Part shown: one piece after another, positions 1 through 7,143 of the stretch
Numbering within the stretch: position 1 is the stretch's first letter
Layout of the letters: the number at the start of each line of letters is the position of its first letter
Assembly (NCBI GenBank): GCA_021202845.1
Contig: JAJQCF010000001.1
Coordinates: 1-64,000 of the forward strand
Direction of reading: 5' to 3'
Length of the DNA stretch: 64,000 nt
DNA from: Oscillospiraceae bacterium
GTDB taxonomy: Bacteria > Bacillota > Clostridia > Oscillospirales > Oscillospiraceae
Translations under genes and position numbers: made by a program
The notes under the pieces: generated by a model
Told to the model about the DNA's origin: nothing
What the model saw: the letters and a program-made list of their open reading frames with translations, nothing else
The model's database searches: none

Positions 1-82
1 GGTGGATTTGGGTGAACTATGCGTAAAAGCTCGATTTAATCAGCGTATCCTTAATAATCTTTGAACATTTGCGCCAATTCAC

Positions 83-111
83 TTGCGCGCGAGCGAAATG
101 AGTGCTACAAT
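83..111 (+). promoter_or_regulatory. Sigma-A type promoter for the PrsA-like gene
   Basis: TTGCGC at 83-88 and TACAAT at 106-111 are separated by exactly 17 bases, and the next gene starts at 165 after AAGGAG. A small hairpin, CCGCAA paired with TTGCGG, lies in the leader near 123-145. The -10 element is good; the -35 matches four of six consensus bases. Confidence 0.5.
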
Positions 112-164
112 AGTCATCAGTCCCGCAATAAACATTATTTTGCGGTTACAGCAAGGAGAACAAA

Positions 165-1325
165 ATGAAAAAACGAATAGCTGCGCTTATAACGGCGCTC
201 ATTATGCTGCTCGGCGTCATGACCGGCTGCGGCAGCACCTCCGAAAGTACGGAGGCAACGGAAGCCCCCGCCGAAACTGCGGACGTCAGCGACACCGCGG
301 ACACCGCCGCCGACAGCGGCGAGGACAAGTACGCCGCCGCCTACGCCAAATATGACCCCGACACCGTGGTTATGACCGTCAACGGCGAGCCTGTGACGTG
401 GTCGGAGTATTACTACTGGATATACATGGTTGCTCAGGACATGGACAGCTACTATTCCGGCGCGCTCTGGTCGGAGGCCATAAGCGACGAATACACGTTC
501 CAGACCTACGCGCAGACGTTTGCCGAGAGCTACATCGCCCAATACTGGATTGTTGAGCAGGAGGCGGAGGCACTGGGCGTCAGCCTCACCGCCGAGGACG
601 AGGAGTACATCGCCGAGCTGCTTGCCGAGGATATAGAAACCTACGGCGGCGGCGACGAGCAGGCTTTTTACGATTACCTCGCCTCAACCTACATCTCCCA
701 AAGCCTCTACGACCGCATGACGAGCGACGCGCAGCTCTATGTCCGCGTTTTTGAGAGCTACTTCGGCAACATGGGCGAAGACCTCAGCGACGAGGACGTG
801 CTCAGCTACGCCAACGACAATGACTACGCCTACGCCAAGCACATCCTGTTCCTCACCGTGGACGCCGATGCGGGCGAGGAGCTCAGCGACGAGGAGAAAG
901 CGGAAAAGCTGGCGCTTGCCGAACAGACGCTGGCCGAGCTTCAGTCGGCGGGCGAGGGCGAGACGCTGGAAGCCGCCTTTGACGAGAAGATGAACGCCCT
1001 CAGTGAGGACACGGGGCTTATCACCTACCCCGACGGCTACCTCTTCACCACCGACATGATGGTAACCGAGTTCGAGGACGCCGCGTTCGCGCTGGGCGAC
1101 TACGAAATGAGCGACGTTGTGGAGAGCTCCTACGGCTACCACATCATTCTCCGCCTGCCCATTACCGACCCCGACATGACGGTTATGAGCACAGAATATC
1201 CCCTGCGCTACGTTGTGGCCTCCGCGCTGTTCAGCAACATTGTTGACGAGTGGTACGACTATGTGGAGGTCGAGTATACCGAGGAGTTTGAAAATATCGA
1301 CTTTGACGAGCTGTTCTCGGTCTGA
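165..1325 (+). CDS. PrsA/SurA-like peptidyl-prolyl isomerase lipoprotein
   Basis: Predicted extracytoplasmic foldase that helps secreted proteins fold outside the membrane. The N-terminus is a lipoprotein signal peptide ending in a lipobox with Cys22 (LLGVMTGC). After an acidic, Ser/Thr-rich linker comes a SurA_N-like helical region, then a parvulin (PpiC) domain at roughly residues 220-330, with YAKHILF at its start and YGYHIILRLP at its end. The length (386 aa) is typical for clostridial foldases. AAGGAG precedes the ATG. The gene is monocistronic, with its own promoter and terminator. Lipoprotein and parvulin assignments are firm; clients are unknown. The very acidic composition fits an exported protein. 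Confidence 0.85.
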   Translation: MKKRIAALITALIMLLGVMTGCGSTSESTEATEAPAETADVSDTADTAADSGEDKYAAAYAKYDPDTVVMTVNGEPVTWSEYYYWIYMVAQDMDSYYSGALWSEAISDEYTFQTYAQTFAESYIAQYWIVEQEAEALGVSLTAEDEEYIAELLAEDIETYGGGDEQAFYDYLASTYISQSLYDRMTSDAQLYVRVFESYFGNMGEDLSDEDVLSYANDNDYAYAKHILFLTVDADAGEELSDEEKAEKLALAEQTLAELQSAGEGETLEAAFDEKMNALSEDTGLITYPDGYLFTTDMMVTEFEDAAFALGDYEMSDVVESSYGYHIILRLPITDPDMTVMSTEYPLRYVVASALFSNIVDEWYDYVEVEYTEEFENIDFDELFSV

Positions 1326-1339
1326 CATTTAAGACGCCG

Positions 1340-1377
1340 AACGCCGAGTGGTGCGCAATGTACCTCTCGGCGTTTTT
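1340..1377 (+). terminator. Intrinsic terminator after the PrsA-like gene
   Basis: AACGCCGAG at 1340-1348 pairs with CTCGGCGTT at 1366-1374 and runs into a short T-tract. It separates the foldase gene from the exporter gene at 1414. Confidence 0.75.
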
Positions 1378-1413
1378 CATGTGATTCCATGTGAAAGGAA
1401 ACCATACAGATAT

Positions 1414-2319
1414 ATGAAAAAAGCTATGCTTTACGGCGTTGCGGCCTCGTTTTTCTTCGCTTTTACGTTCATATTCAACCGCAGCATGAACCTCTCAGGC
1501 GGCTACTGGATATGGAGCGCCTCGCTGCGCTATTTTTTCATGCTGCCCATGCTGGCGGCGTTGCTGGCGGTGCAGCGCGGAGCGCGCTTCGCGCCGGTTT
1601 TCGCGGACATAAAGCGCCAGCCCGCGGCGTGGCTCGTGTGGAGCACTGTCGGCTTCGGGCTGTTCTATCTGCCGCTGACGCTGGCCTCCGTTTACGGAGA
1701 GTCGTGGCTTACCGCGGCCTCGTGGCAGATTACCATTGTGGCGGGCGTGCTGCTGACGCCGCTTTTCGGCCAAAGAGTGCCGCTGAAGAACTTGGCGACC
1801 TCCTGCCTCATACTTGTCGGCGTTTTCCTGCTCCAGCTGCCGAACATCTCCGCGGGCGGGCTCGCGGGCAGCGCGGCGGCGTTAGTGCCGATTTTGATTG
1901 CCGCGTTTTCCTACCCGCTGGGCAACCGCATGATGATGCTCCGCTGCCCGCCGGAGCTTGACACGCTCCAGCGCGTTTTCGGCATGACGCTTTGCAGTAT
2001 GCCGTTTTGGATTGCAGCGTCGGTATACGCGCTCGTGCGCGCGGGGCTGCCCGACGCGGGGCAGACGGTGCAGTCGGCGGTAGTGGCGCTGTTCTCCGGC
2101 GTTATCGCCACGGCGCTGTTCTTCCACTCCACGGAGCTTGTGCGCGGCAACCAGCGCCGCCTCGCCGCCGTGGAGGCCACGCAGTGCGGCGAGGTAGTAT
2201 TCACGCTTCTTGGCGGCATCCTCGTCCTCGGCGACCCCACCCCCAACGCCCTCGGCTTCCTCGGCATCGCGCTGATAGTAGTCGGCATGACCGCGGGGAG
2301 CTTGGTGAGCGGGAAGTAG
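1414..2319 (+). CDS. EmrE-like multidrug resistance efflux transporter (DMT superfamily)
   Basis: About 301 residues forming roughly ten membrane segments, the size and layout of the multidrug-resistance-efflux (EmrE, PF13536-type) branch of the drug/metabolite transporter superfamily. It starts MKKAMLYGVAASFFFAFTFI, with a conserved early NRSMNLSGGYW stretch. The open frame reaches back to 1348, but that part lies inside the upstream terminator. The ATG at 1414, after GAAAGGAAA, is therefore the likelier start. The substrate cannot be told from sequence. Confidence 0.75.
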   Translation: MKKAMLYGVAASFFFAFTFIFNRSMNLSGGYWIWSASLRYFFMLPMLAALLAVQRGARFAPVFADIKRQPAAWLVWSTVGFGLFYLPLTLASVYGESWLTAASWQITIVAGVLLTPLFGQRVPLKNLATSCLILVGVFLLQLPNISAGGLAGSAAALVPILIAAFSYPLGNRMMMLRCPPELDTLQRVFGMTLCSMPFWIAASVYALVRAGLPDAGQTVQSAVVALFSGVIATALFFHSTELVRGNQRRLAAVEATQCGEVVFTLLGGILVLGDPTPNALGFLGIALIVVGMTAGSLVSGK

Positions 2320-2428
2320 CGCGTGTAAACGTTTTGATAAAAATACCAGAAATTTGTTTGGCTTTTTCGGCGCGCTGTGCATATAATATGGTTGTAGGGG
2401 CGACAAGCGGAATTTTTCAGGTGCAGAC

Positions 2429-2457
2429 TTGACAAATCGCTTTTATTCGACTACAAT
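2429..2457 (+). promoter_or_regulatory. Consensus sigma-A promoter for the 2.46-kb RNA
   Basis: TTGACA at 2429-2434, a 17-base spacer and TACAAT at 2452-2457 make a near-perfect promoter. The predicted start is near 2464. The first good ribosome site and ORF come almost 200 bases later, after a terminator, so the direct product is a short untranslated RNA. The stretch 2320-2428 before it holds nothing I recognise. Confidence 0.75.
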
Positions 2458-2463
2458 ATAAGC

Positions 2464-2639
2464 AACAGATAGCAGCATGACTGTCTATCGCAGCGTTGAA
2501 GCGGGTGACGGGGTCAGTTTCCGTACACTCGTGGAGCTTTGCACAAGGGTTTGGACAGCTTCCACAGACTGACTTAGGCTGACGCCGAATGAAAATGTCT
2601 TAAAGGGAGAGACACTGCTTAGCAGCGTCTCTCCTTTTT
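2464..2639 (+). ncRNA. Candidate structured small RNA / leader RNA upstream of a PBECR4-like gene
   Basis: Bounded by a consensus promoter and an intrinsic terminator, giving a transcript of about 175 nt. Visible helices are a 5' hairpin (GATAG at 2468-2472 with CTATC at 2485-2489) and a rod built from GTCAGT (2513-2518) with ACTGAC (2568-2573), enclosing GTGGAGCT (2531-2538) with AGCTTCCAC (2557-2565). It matches no tRNA, SRP RNA, tmRNA or riboswitch I can recognise. A 31-codon frame beginning at 2477 has no ribosome site and is probably fortuitous. Its position before a nuclease-fold gene suggests an RNA antitoxin or an attenuator. Confidence 0.5.
2606..2639 (+). terminator. Intrinsic terminator between the small RNA and the PBECR4-like gene
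   Basis: GGAGAGAC at 2606-2613 pairs perfectly with GTCTCTCC at 2627-2634, with an extra CTGC/GCAG pairing in the loop, followed by five T residues. The downstream gene starts only 18 bases later, so its expression would depend on readthrough. Confidence 0.8.
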
Positions 2640-2656
2640 CGTGAGGGTTTATCATC

Positions 2657-3256
2657 ATGGGACTTTTGTCAGATGCTGCAGCAGCTTGGAATAATATGTG
2701 CGATACATACTACATATTTGACATTGCAAGAAAAAGAAAGTCAAATAGAATCAAACTGTCATTTCTCAACGCAGATTTTCCGCACCTCGCTGGTATGCAA
2801 TACGCAAAGGATGTGGATTTTGGCCTCCGCCGGGCAGAGTATTACGGAGAGCGCCTTGTTTCTACGCTCCTTGACAAGCGCTTAGACGACAGCAAAATAG
2901 AGGAGAGCAGAAACTGGGGTAAAATTTCGGGGCGCTTGACCGCTATTATAAATTTGCAAAACACGCTGGATAACGACTTCACCGTTGTTTCGTTCAACAA
3001 ATCAAAGGTTAGGGGCTTTTGCCGGATAGATGCCAAATACGTCATCAAAAGCACAGTGTCAGACGATATGTTTTTCATTTTTTTGGACGAACAGTCCGGC
3101 AGATATTATTGCAAGTCCGCTTTTAAGAAAGAATATATCGACTATACCGAGAACCAATCGGTAATGACTGTGCTGCAAAAAGTCAAAGTGGTTGATGGCG
3201 CTGTGACCGTACTATTTACACGCAGCGGGTACGGTGCCGCGGAAATTGATTTGTAA
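2657..3256 (+). CDS. PBECR4-like nuclease-fold domain protein (putative toxin)
   Basis: A 199-residue soluble protein with no signal peptide. The stretch LSFLNADFPHLAGMQ (residues 34-48) and the following length and spacing resemble the PBECR4 family (phage-Barnase-EndoU-ColicinE5/D-RelE-like nuclease 4). This is recognition by eye, not a database match. GAGGG lies nine bases before the ATG. The gene is visibly more A+T-rich than its neighbours, which fits recent acquisition. It sits directly behind a promoter-RNA-terminator unit, as type III toxins do. No other partner protein is adjacent. Alternative: a phage-derived orphan with no toxin role. Confidence 0.5.
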   Translation: MGLLSDAAAAWNNMCDTYYIFDIARKRKSNRIKLSFLNADFPHLAGMQYAKDVDFGLRRAEYYGERLVSTLLDKRLDDSKIEESRNWGKISGRLTAIINLQNTLDNDFTVVSFNKSKVRGFCRIDAKYVIKSTVSDDMFFIFLDEQSGRYYCKSAFKKEYIDYTENQSVMTVLQKVKVVDGAVTVLFTRSGYGAAEIDL

Positions 3257-3267
3257 GCGCGGGAGCT

Positions 3268-3711
3268 TTACAGCTTCATTCTTATAATCGCGGGAAAGCA
3301 GGATTTTTCGCGTCGGTCGCAGGTATGGCAGTTGACGCCTACCTTGGGCGAGGCGTCCCAGTCCATCTTTTCCCACCCTAAGCGGTAGTAGTAATCCGGA
3401 ACCTTTGCGCTTGCCCAGAGCTCCGTTACGCCAAGTCTGCGCGCCTCGTCAAAAACTACGCGCTGCATTTGCTTGCCGAAGCCCCTGCTGCGGTGCTCCT
3501 CCCGGACTGCAATGTCGCCAAGGGTGTACACGCCGTCCCTTATTTGCAGCGTCGCTGCAGCAATCAGCTCGCCGCTCTCGGCGTTGTCCAGCCGCCACAT
3601 CTTCACAATGCCATGGGGCGGGACTTCGCTGACCTCAATCTCCATTCCGCTGTCGCGGAACAGCACGGAGAGCGGATAGTATTCTCCGGTTTCACAAACT
3701 TTATAGGCCAT
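3268..3711 (-). CDS. GNAT-family N-acetyltransferase with C-terminal cysteine cluster
   Basis: A small acetyl-CoA-dependent acetyltransferase of 147 residues. The GNAT core is clear: the IAVREEHRSRGFGKQM segment carries the acetyl-CoA pyrophosphate loop (RxxGxG/A), and a YYYRLGWEKMD ending follows. GAAAGGAG sits just upstream of the ATG at 3711; the longer frame from 3729 lacks this. After the fold the protein carries CHTCDRREKSC, a cysteine cluster that might bind metal. The substrate is unknown. The gene runs convergently with the PBECR4-like gene, with only 11 bases between them. Confidence 0.75.
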   Translation of the reverse strand: MAYKVCETGEYYPLSVLFRDSGMEIEVSEVPPHGIVKMWRLDNAESGELIAAATLQIRDGVYTLGDIAVREEHRSRGFGKQMQRVVFDEARRLGVTELWASAKVPDYYYRLGWEKMDWDASPKVGVNCHTCDRREKSCFPAIIRMKL

Positions 3712-3757
3712 TTTGCTCGCTCCTTTCAAAATATATTGCTAAAATCTAAAGCTATTA

Positions 3758-4963
3758 TCAAAGCCCAAGCGCCAGCAGTACGTTGTAGTACATTATCATC
3801 AATACGCAGAAGGCCAGCGAGACGGGAATTGTTCTGCGTATCAGTTCGCCCAGTGTGATGTGAAAATAGTCCGCAGCCACCACCAAGCAGACGTGCGTCG
3901 GCGATATTTGACTGGCGGCGTGAGCCATGCACATGAGGAACACCATAAGCGGCATCCCGCCGTCCATTGCGGCAAAGGCAATCGGCGTGCCGAGCGCGAT
4001 AATGCCGCTGGCTCCGCTGATGATGCCGCCCAAGAGGAACAGTACAGCAAATATGAGGTATGCCGGAATCGGCAGCGCCGAGAGCATATCGGGCAGCTGT
4101 TCAAGTATGCCGGTGTAGCCGATAAGCTCTTTCAAAACAAGCAGCAGGAACGTATTGAGCAGCAGCTTAACCTCCACCGCACTGCGCAGCATGGACGCTA
4201 TCTCTCTCGCGCGGAAGCGGTAGACAACGATTCCCGCAGCAATGGAAACCGCCACGGCGGGAACGACGGAAAGGCCGAGCGCCAAAATCAAAACAATAAT
4301 CAGCAGCAGCGTCCACAGGTGCAGGAACAGCCCCCGCAAATCCCGCAGGCGGTTTTGACTGGGCGGCGTGCCGGTGTCCTTGGGCAAGCGCGCCAGCGCG
4401 GGGAAATAGCCGAGCGCAAACAGCACCAGCACCGGTACAATCATTCCCAGCATAAACGACCCCATCGGCACGGCTGACAGCGTAGACATCAGCAGCACAC
4501 CGGCGTAGGTCGGCAGCGAGCTTTCCGGTATGTGCCGGAACCAGCTTGTTACAAATGCCTGCTCCCGCGGCTTGAGGTAGCCGTCGGTTGCGCTCTTGAC
4601 AATGTCACCGCACAGCAGCATAGCCGCGGCCGAGGGCAGCAGACCGATGAAGAGCGCCGCGCCCGCCGCGTTGACGCGGCGGTTGTGAAAAAGCCCGTCC
4701 AAGTCCCTCTGCGCCAGCTTTATCTGTCCGCGCGCTTCCAGCATTCTCTGCAAAAATGTTATTAAATAAAGCGACAGCAAAACGGAAAATAAATCCCAGT
4801 CCGTAAAAACATGAGAGGTTTGCACAATAATTGCCGCCGCGGGTATGCGGTACAGCACCGCCGTCACTAACAGTCCGCCCAGAATTGCCTGATATAGCGG
4901 CCTGCGGAACGCCAGAAGCACTATTATGGCCAAAAATACGGCTCCCAGATAAATAAGCGGCAT
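3758..4963 (-). CDS. DUF401-family integral membrane protein (putative transporter)
   Basis: A 401-residue polytopic membrane protein with about ten hydrophobic segments. The motifs FIGLLPSAAAMLLCGDIVKSA and AFVTSWFRHIPESSLPTYAG correspond to the conserved centre of the DUF401 family, whose overall plan resembles ion-transporter-type carriers. The substrate is unknown. It is divergent from a TetR-family regulator at 5117 and shares a 150-base intergenic region carrying an inverted repeat, so local regulation is likely. TetR regulators commonly control a neighbouring transporter, so a role in export or uptake of a small molecule is an inference. Confidence 0.65.
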   Translation of the reverse strand: MPLIYLGAVFLAIIVLLAFRRPLYQAILGGLLVTAVLYRIPAAAIIVQTSHVFTDWDLFSVLLSLYLITFLQRMLEARGQIKLAQRDLDGLFHNRRVNAAGAALFIGLLPSAAAMLLCGDIVKSATDGYLKPREQAFVTSWFRHIPESSLPTYAGVLLMSTLSAVPMGSFMLGMIVPVLVLFALGYFPALARLPKDTGTPPSQNRLRDLRGLFLHLWTLLLIIVLILALGLSVVPAVAVSIAAGIVVYRFRAREIASMLRSAVEVKLLLNTFLLLVLKELIGYTGILEQLPDMLSALPIPAYLIFAVLFLLGGIISGASGIIALGTPIAFAAMDGGMPLMVFLMCMAHAASQISPTHVCLVVAADYFHITLGELIRRTIPVSLAFCVLMIMYYNVLLALGL

Positions 4964-4977
4964 TTTACCCTCCCTCG

Positions 4978-5026
4978 GTCATACACTTGTATTATATTTG
5001 ACAGCTGTATGACTTTGTGCTATAGT
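4978..5026 (+). promoter_or_regulatory. TetR-gene promoter with candidate operator, shared with the DUF401 gene
   Basis: TTGACA (4998-5003), a 17-base spacer and TATAGT (5021-5026) form a promoter reading right towards the TetR gene. GTCATACA (4978-4985) and TGTATGAC (5006-5013) form a perfect 8-bp inverted repeat that covers this promoter. It also spans a TATAAT on the opposite strand (4991-4996) that could serve the DUF401 gene. This is the expected layout for autoregulation by the divergent TetR protein. Confidence 0.55.
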
Positions 5027-5116
5027 ATACGCAGGAAACGGAGAAAAGTCAATAGCCGCAGAATAAGTTTGACAAACGCCCCTTTTTGTTTGATTTTTCA
5101 CCATAGGAGGCAGAGC

Positions 5117-5686
5117 ATGTACACAGGAAGCAACCCATCCGCCATACGCTCAAGGAACGAAATAGTGCGCAGCTTTTTGGAGGCGCTGGAGCACACGGAC
5201 TTGGAGGCGTTGTCGGTGAAGCAGATAATGGACGCCACGGATTTATCCCGACAGACATTTTATCAAATTTTCAATTCCAAGGACGAGATTATAGAGTATT
5301 GCCTCGACACGCTCTTTTCCGGCTTCCTTTCCCACACGGAGAGCCAGAGCGTCGAAACGCTGTGCGATGCGGCAAAGCTGTTTTTCAGCTTTTTCGATGC
5401 GCACCGTCACACGCTGGAGCTTTTCATAAGAAACGGCAAGAGCTGCGTTGTGCAGCGTAAGTGTCGGGAATACCTGCGGGACAGCGAGTATATCCGCTAT
5501 GACCTGCGCGGCGCGCGCTCCGACAGCGAAAGAGACTTCGCCGCCACCTTTGTCGTCAGCGGCATGGTGGCAATGTTAGAGCAATGGATAAGGCAAACTC
5601 CGAGCGACCCCATGACCGCCGAACACCTTGCCCGCCTCGTCTGCCGCATCACGGGAACAAAGGAGAGCGCAGCGGAGGGAGACTGA
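5117..5686 (+). CDS. TetR/AcrR-family transcriptional regulator
   Basis: A 189-residue one-domain regulator. The N-terminal helix-turn-helix is seen in LSVKQIMDATDLSRQTFYQIF followed by NSKDEIIEYCLD, the usual TetR sequence pattern (residues about 34-62). The C-terminal ligand-binding half is helical and unspecific. The open frame begins at 5009, but the ATG at 5117 follows TAGGAGGCAGAGC and yields the normal N-terminus. It lies divergent from the DUF401 membrane protein, its probable target. A strong hairpin ends the gene at 5714-5755. Confidence 0.85.
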   Translation: MYTGSNPSAIRSRNEIVRSFLEALEHTDLEALSVKQIMDATDLSRQTFYQIFNSKDEIIEYCLDTLFSGFLSHTESQSVETLCDAAKLFFSFFDAHRHTLELFIRNGKSCVVQRKCREYLRDSEYIRYDLRGARSDSERDFAATFVVSGMVAMLEQWIRQTPSDPMTAEHLARLVCRITGTKESAAEGD

Positions 5687-5713
5687 GCAAGCACGGCATT
5701 ACGTGGCACCAAA

Positions 5714-5755
5714 AAGGCGTCTGTCGAAGATTTTTCTTCAACAGACGCCTTGTCT
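5714..5755. terminator. Bidirectional terminator between the TetR gene and the superoxide reductase operon
   Basis: AAGGCGTCTGT (5714-5724) and ACAGACGCCTT (5741-5751) form a perfect 11-bp stem. A/T tracts on both sides allow it to stop the TetR transcript and the convergent rubrerythrin-superoxide reductase transcript. Confidence 0.7.
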
Positions 5756-5800
5756 TAAATATAATTATTGAAATTTTTACTATTTGACCGTATTATCAAA

Positions 5801-6175
5801 TCAAGCCTTCCACAGTCCGTGGAGATTGCAGTAGGCGTAGACTTCCTCTACCTCGTCGCCGTCGTTGAGGGCAAAGACGGCGGTCGGCTTCTCCTCCGGT
5901 TTCAGTTCTATAAGCTGAACGCTCTGCTTTGTCTTGAGAGCAATCCACTCTATGTAGTGTTCCGCCAGCATGGGGTGGTCTACGGAGCCGACGTTGACTT
6001 TAACAGTATTTCCCTCAACCTTATATTCGGGGACGTGCTTTTCCGTTGCCGCGTCGGTGGTACCGGGAATGATTTCTTTCATCTTCTGGCCGCAGCACAT
6101 TACGGGAACGCCCTTGTCCTTGACCTTCATGATGATATTTCCGCAGTGCTCACAGATATAAAATTTAAGTTCCAT
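5801..6175 (-). CDS. Desulfoferrodoxin / superoxide reductase (two-iron type)
   Basis: Cytoplasmic enzyme that reduces superoxide to hydrogen peroxide without making oxygen. At 124 residues it has both expected parts. The N-terminal desulforedoxin domain holds CEHC (residues 8-11) and the CC pair in VMCCGQKM. The C-terminal catalytic Fe(His)4Cys domain carries EKHVP, DHPMLAEHYIEW and CNLHGLW. It lies 12 bases downstream of rubrerythrin in the same operon, so peroxide made here would meet its reductase. A close paralogue lies at 43608-43982. Confidence 0.93.
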   Translation of the reverse strand: MELKFYICEHCGNIIMKVKDKGVPVMCCGQKMKEIIPGTTDAATEKHVPEYKVEGNTVKVNVGSVDHPMLAEHYIEWIALKTKQSVQLIELKPEEKPTAVFALNDGDEVEEVYAYCNLHGLWKA

Positions 6176-6187
6176 GTTCAGTCCTCC

Positions 6188-6856
6188 TTAGTAATTTTCC
6201 GCCCGCACTTCAAAGAACGCCTGCGGGTGCTTGCATATGGGGCAAACGTCTGGAGCCTTGGTGCCTATGACCATGTGGCCGCAGTTGCGGCACTCCCACA
6301 GCGTTACGCCGCTTTTTTCAAAGACCTCCTTGGCCTCCACGTTGTGCAGCAGCTTGCGGTAGCGCTCCTCATGCGTCTTTTCTATGGCCGCAACCCCGCG
6401 GAACTGCTCGGCCAGCTCGTGGAAACCCTCCTCGTCCGCCTCATTAGCCATGCGGTCGTACATATCCGTCCACTCGTAGTTCTCGCCCTCGGCAGCGTGG
6501 AGCAGATTGACGGCGGTGTCGCCGACCTCGCCCAGTGCCTTGAACCACAGCTCTGCGTGCTCCTTTTCGTTGGCAGCAGTCTTGAGGAACAGCTCTGCTA
6601 TCTGTTCAAATCCGGCCTGTTTGGCGACGCTGGCAAAAAACGTGTACTTGTTGCGCGCTTGGCTCTCGCCGGCAAACGCCTCCCAGAGGTTGCGCTCCGT
6701 CTTTGTTCCGGCGTAGGGGTTGCTCGCGGCGACGGCGGGCGCGTCCTCAATCTTTTCAAACTTGTCCGCGCCGACCTTGCACACGGGGCAGACGTAATTC
6801 GGCGGCAGCGGACCCTCGTGTACGTAGCCGCATACCTTGCATTTCCATTTTTCCAT
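6188..6856 (-). CDS. Rubrerythrin with rubredoxin-type domains at both ends
   Basis: Non-haem di-iron peroxidase that removes hydrogen peroxide in anaerobes. The 222 residues read as an N-terminal rubredoxin (CKVCGY and CPVCKVG), a four-helix ferritin-like di-iron domain ([32 protein letters not shown]), and a C-terminal rubredoxin-like domain (CRNCGHM and CPICKHP). The ATG at 6856 follows GGAGGT; the open frame continuing to 6994 has no such support. It is the first gene of a two-gene operon with superoxide reductase. Iron-binding sites on both sides of the di-iron domain are less common than a single rubredoxin. Confidence 0.9.
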   Translation of the reverse strand: MEKWKCKVCGYVHEGPLPPNYVCPVCKVGADKFEKIEDAPAVAASNPYAGTKTERNLWEAFAGESQARNKYTFFASVAKQAGFEQIAELFLKTAANEKEHAELWFKALGEVGDTAVNLLHAAEGENYEWTDMYDRMANEADEEGFHELAEQFRGVAAIEKTHEERYRKLLHNVEAKEVFEKSGVTLWECRNCGHMVIGTKAPDVCPICKHPQAFFEVRAENY

Positions 6857-7041
6857 TGCTTTTACCTCCAAGTTTTCATTGATTTCATTGAATTTTATAG
6901 TATTTAACAGTATATTGGCTGTATCTGCGCCGATATTTGGGTAACTTAATATTGACTGCAAAAGCTCCCTTGTCTTGCGTTCATTATAACGCATTGTCGC
7001 AGAGATTCTGTAACGAAGTCACCAAAGACCGCCGCAGCTTC

Positions 7042-7098
7042 ATTATAATGCGATTTGTGGCATATGTCAACAAAAATAATCGACATATGCCACAAATC
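7042..7098 (-). promoter_or_regulatory. Rubrerythrin operon promoter within a 17-bp inverted repeat
   Basis: Read on the minus strand, TTGACA (7070-7065), a 17-base spacer and TATAAT (7047-7042) make a full consensus promoter, starting transcription near 7035. A perfect 17-bp inverted repeat, GATTTGTGGCATATGTC (7052-7068) against its complement at 7082-7098, covers the -35 element and spacer. There is no T-tract, so this looks like an operator rather than a terminator. The leader to the gene is about 180 bases. Confidence 0.65.
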
Positions 7099-7143
7099 TT
7101 GAGGCGCATAAAATGCGTATTGAGTTTTACGCAGGTGCTCCCC

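Noticed and set aside
1348-1413. Longer N-terminus for the EmrE-like transporter
   Set aside because: It would start inside the upstream terminator; the ATG at 1414 has a ribosome site and gives the usual first helix.
2477-2572. 31-codon frame inside the small RNA
   Set aside because: No ribosome site before its ATG, no hydrophobic segment, and the bases fit paired RNA helices better.
2464-2639. 6S RNA or a known riboswitch
   Set aside because: The long closing stem joining both ends and the central bubble of 6S are absent, and no riboswitch core motif is seen.
5768-6907. 379-residue open frame on the plus strand
   Set aside because: Mirror of the superoxide reductase and rubrerythrin genes, which are unmistakable on the minus strand.
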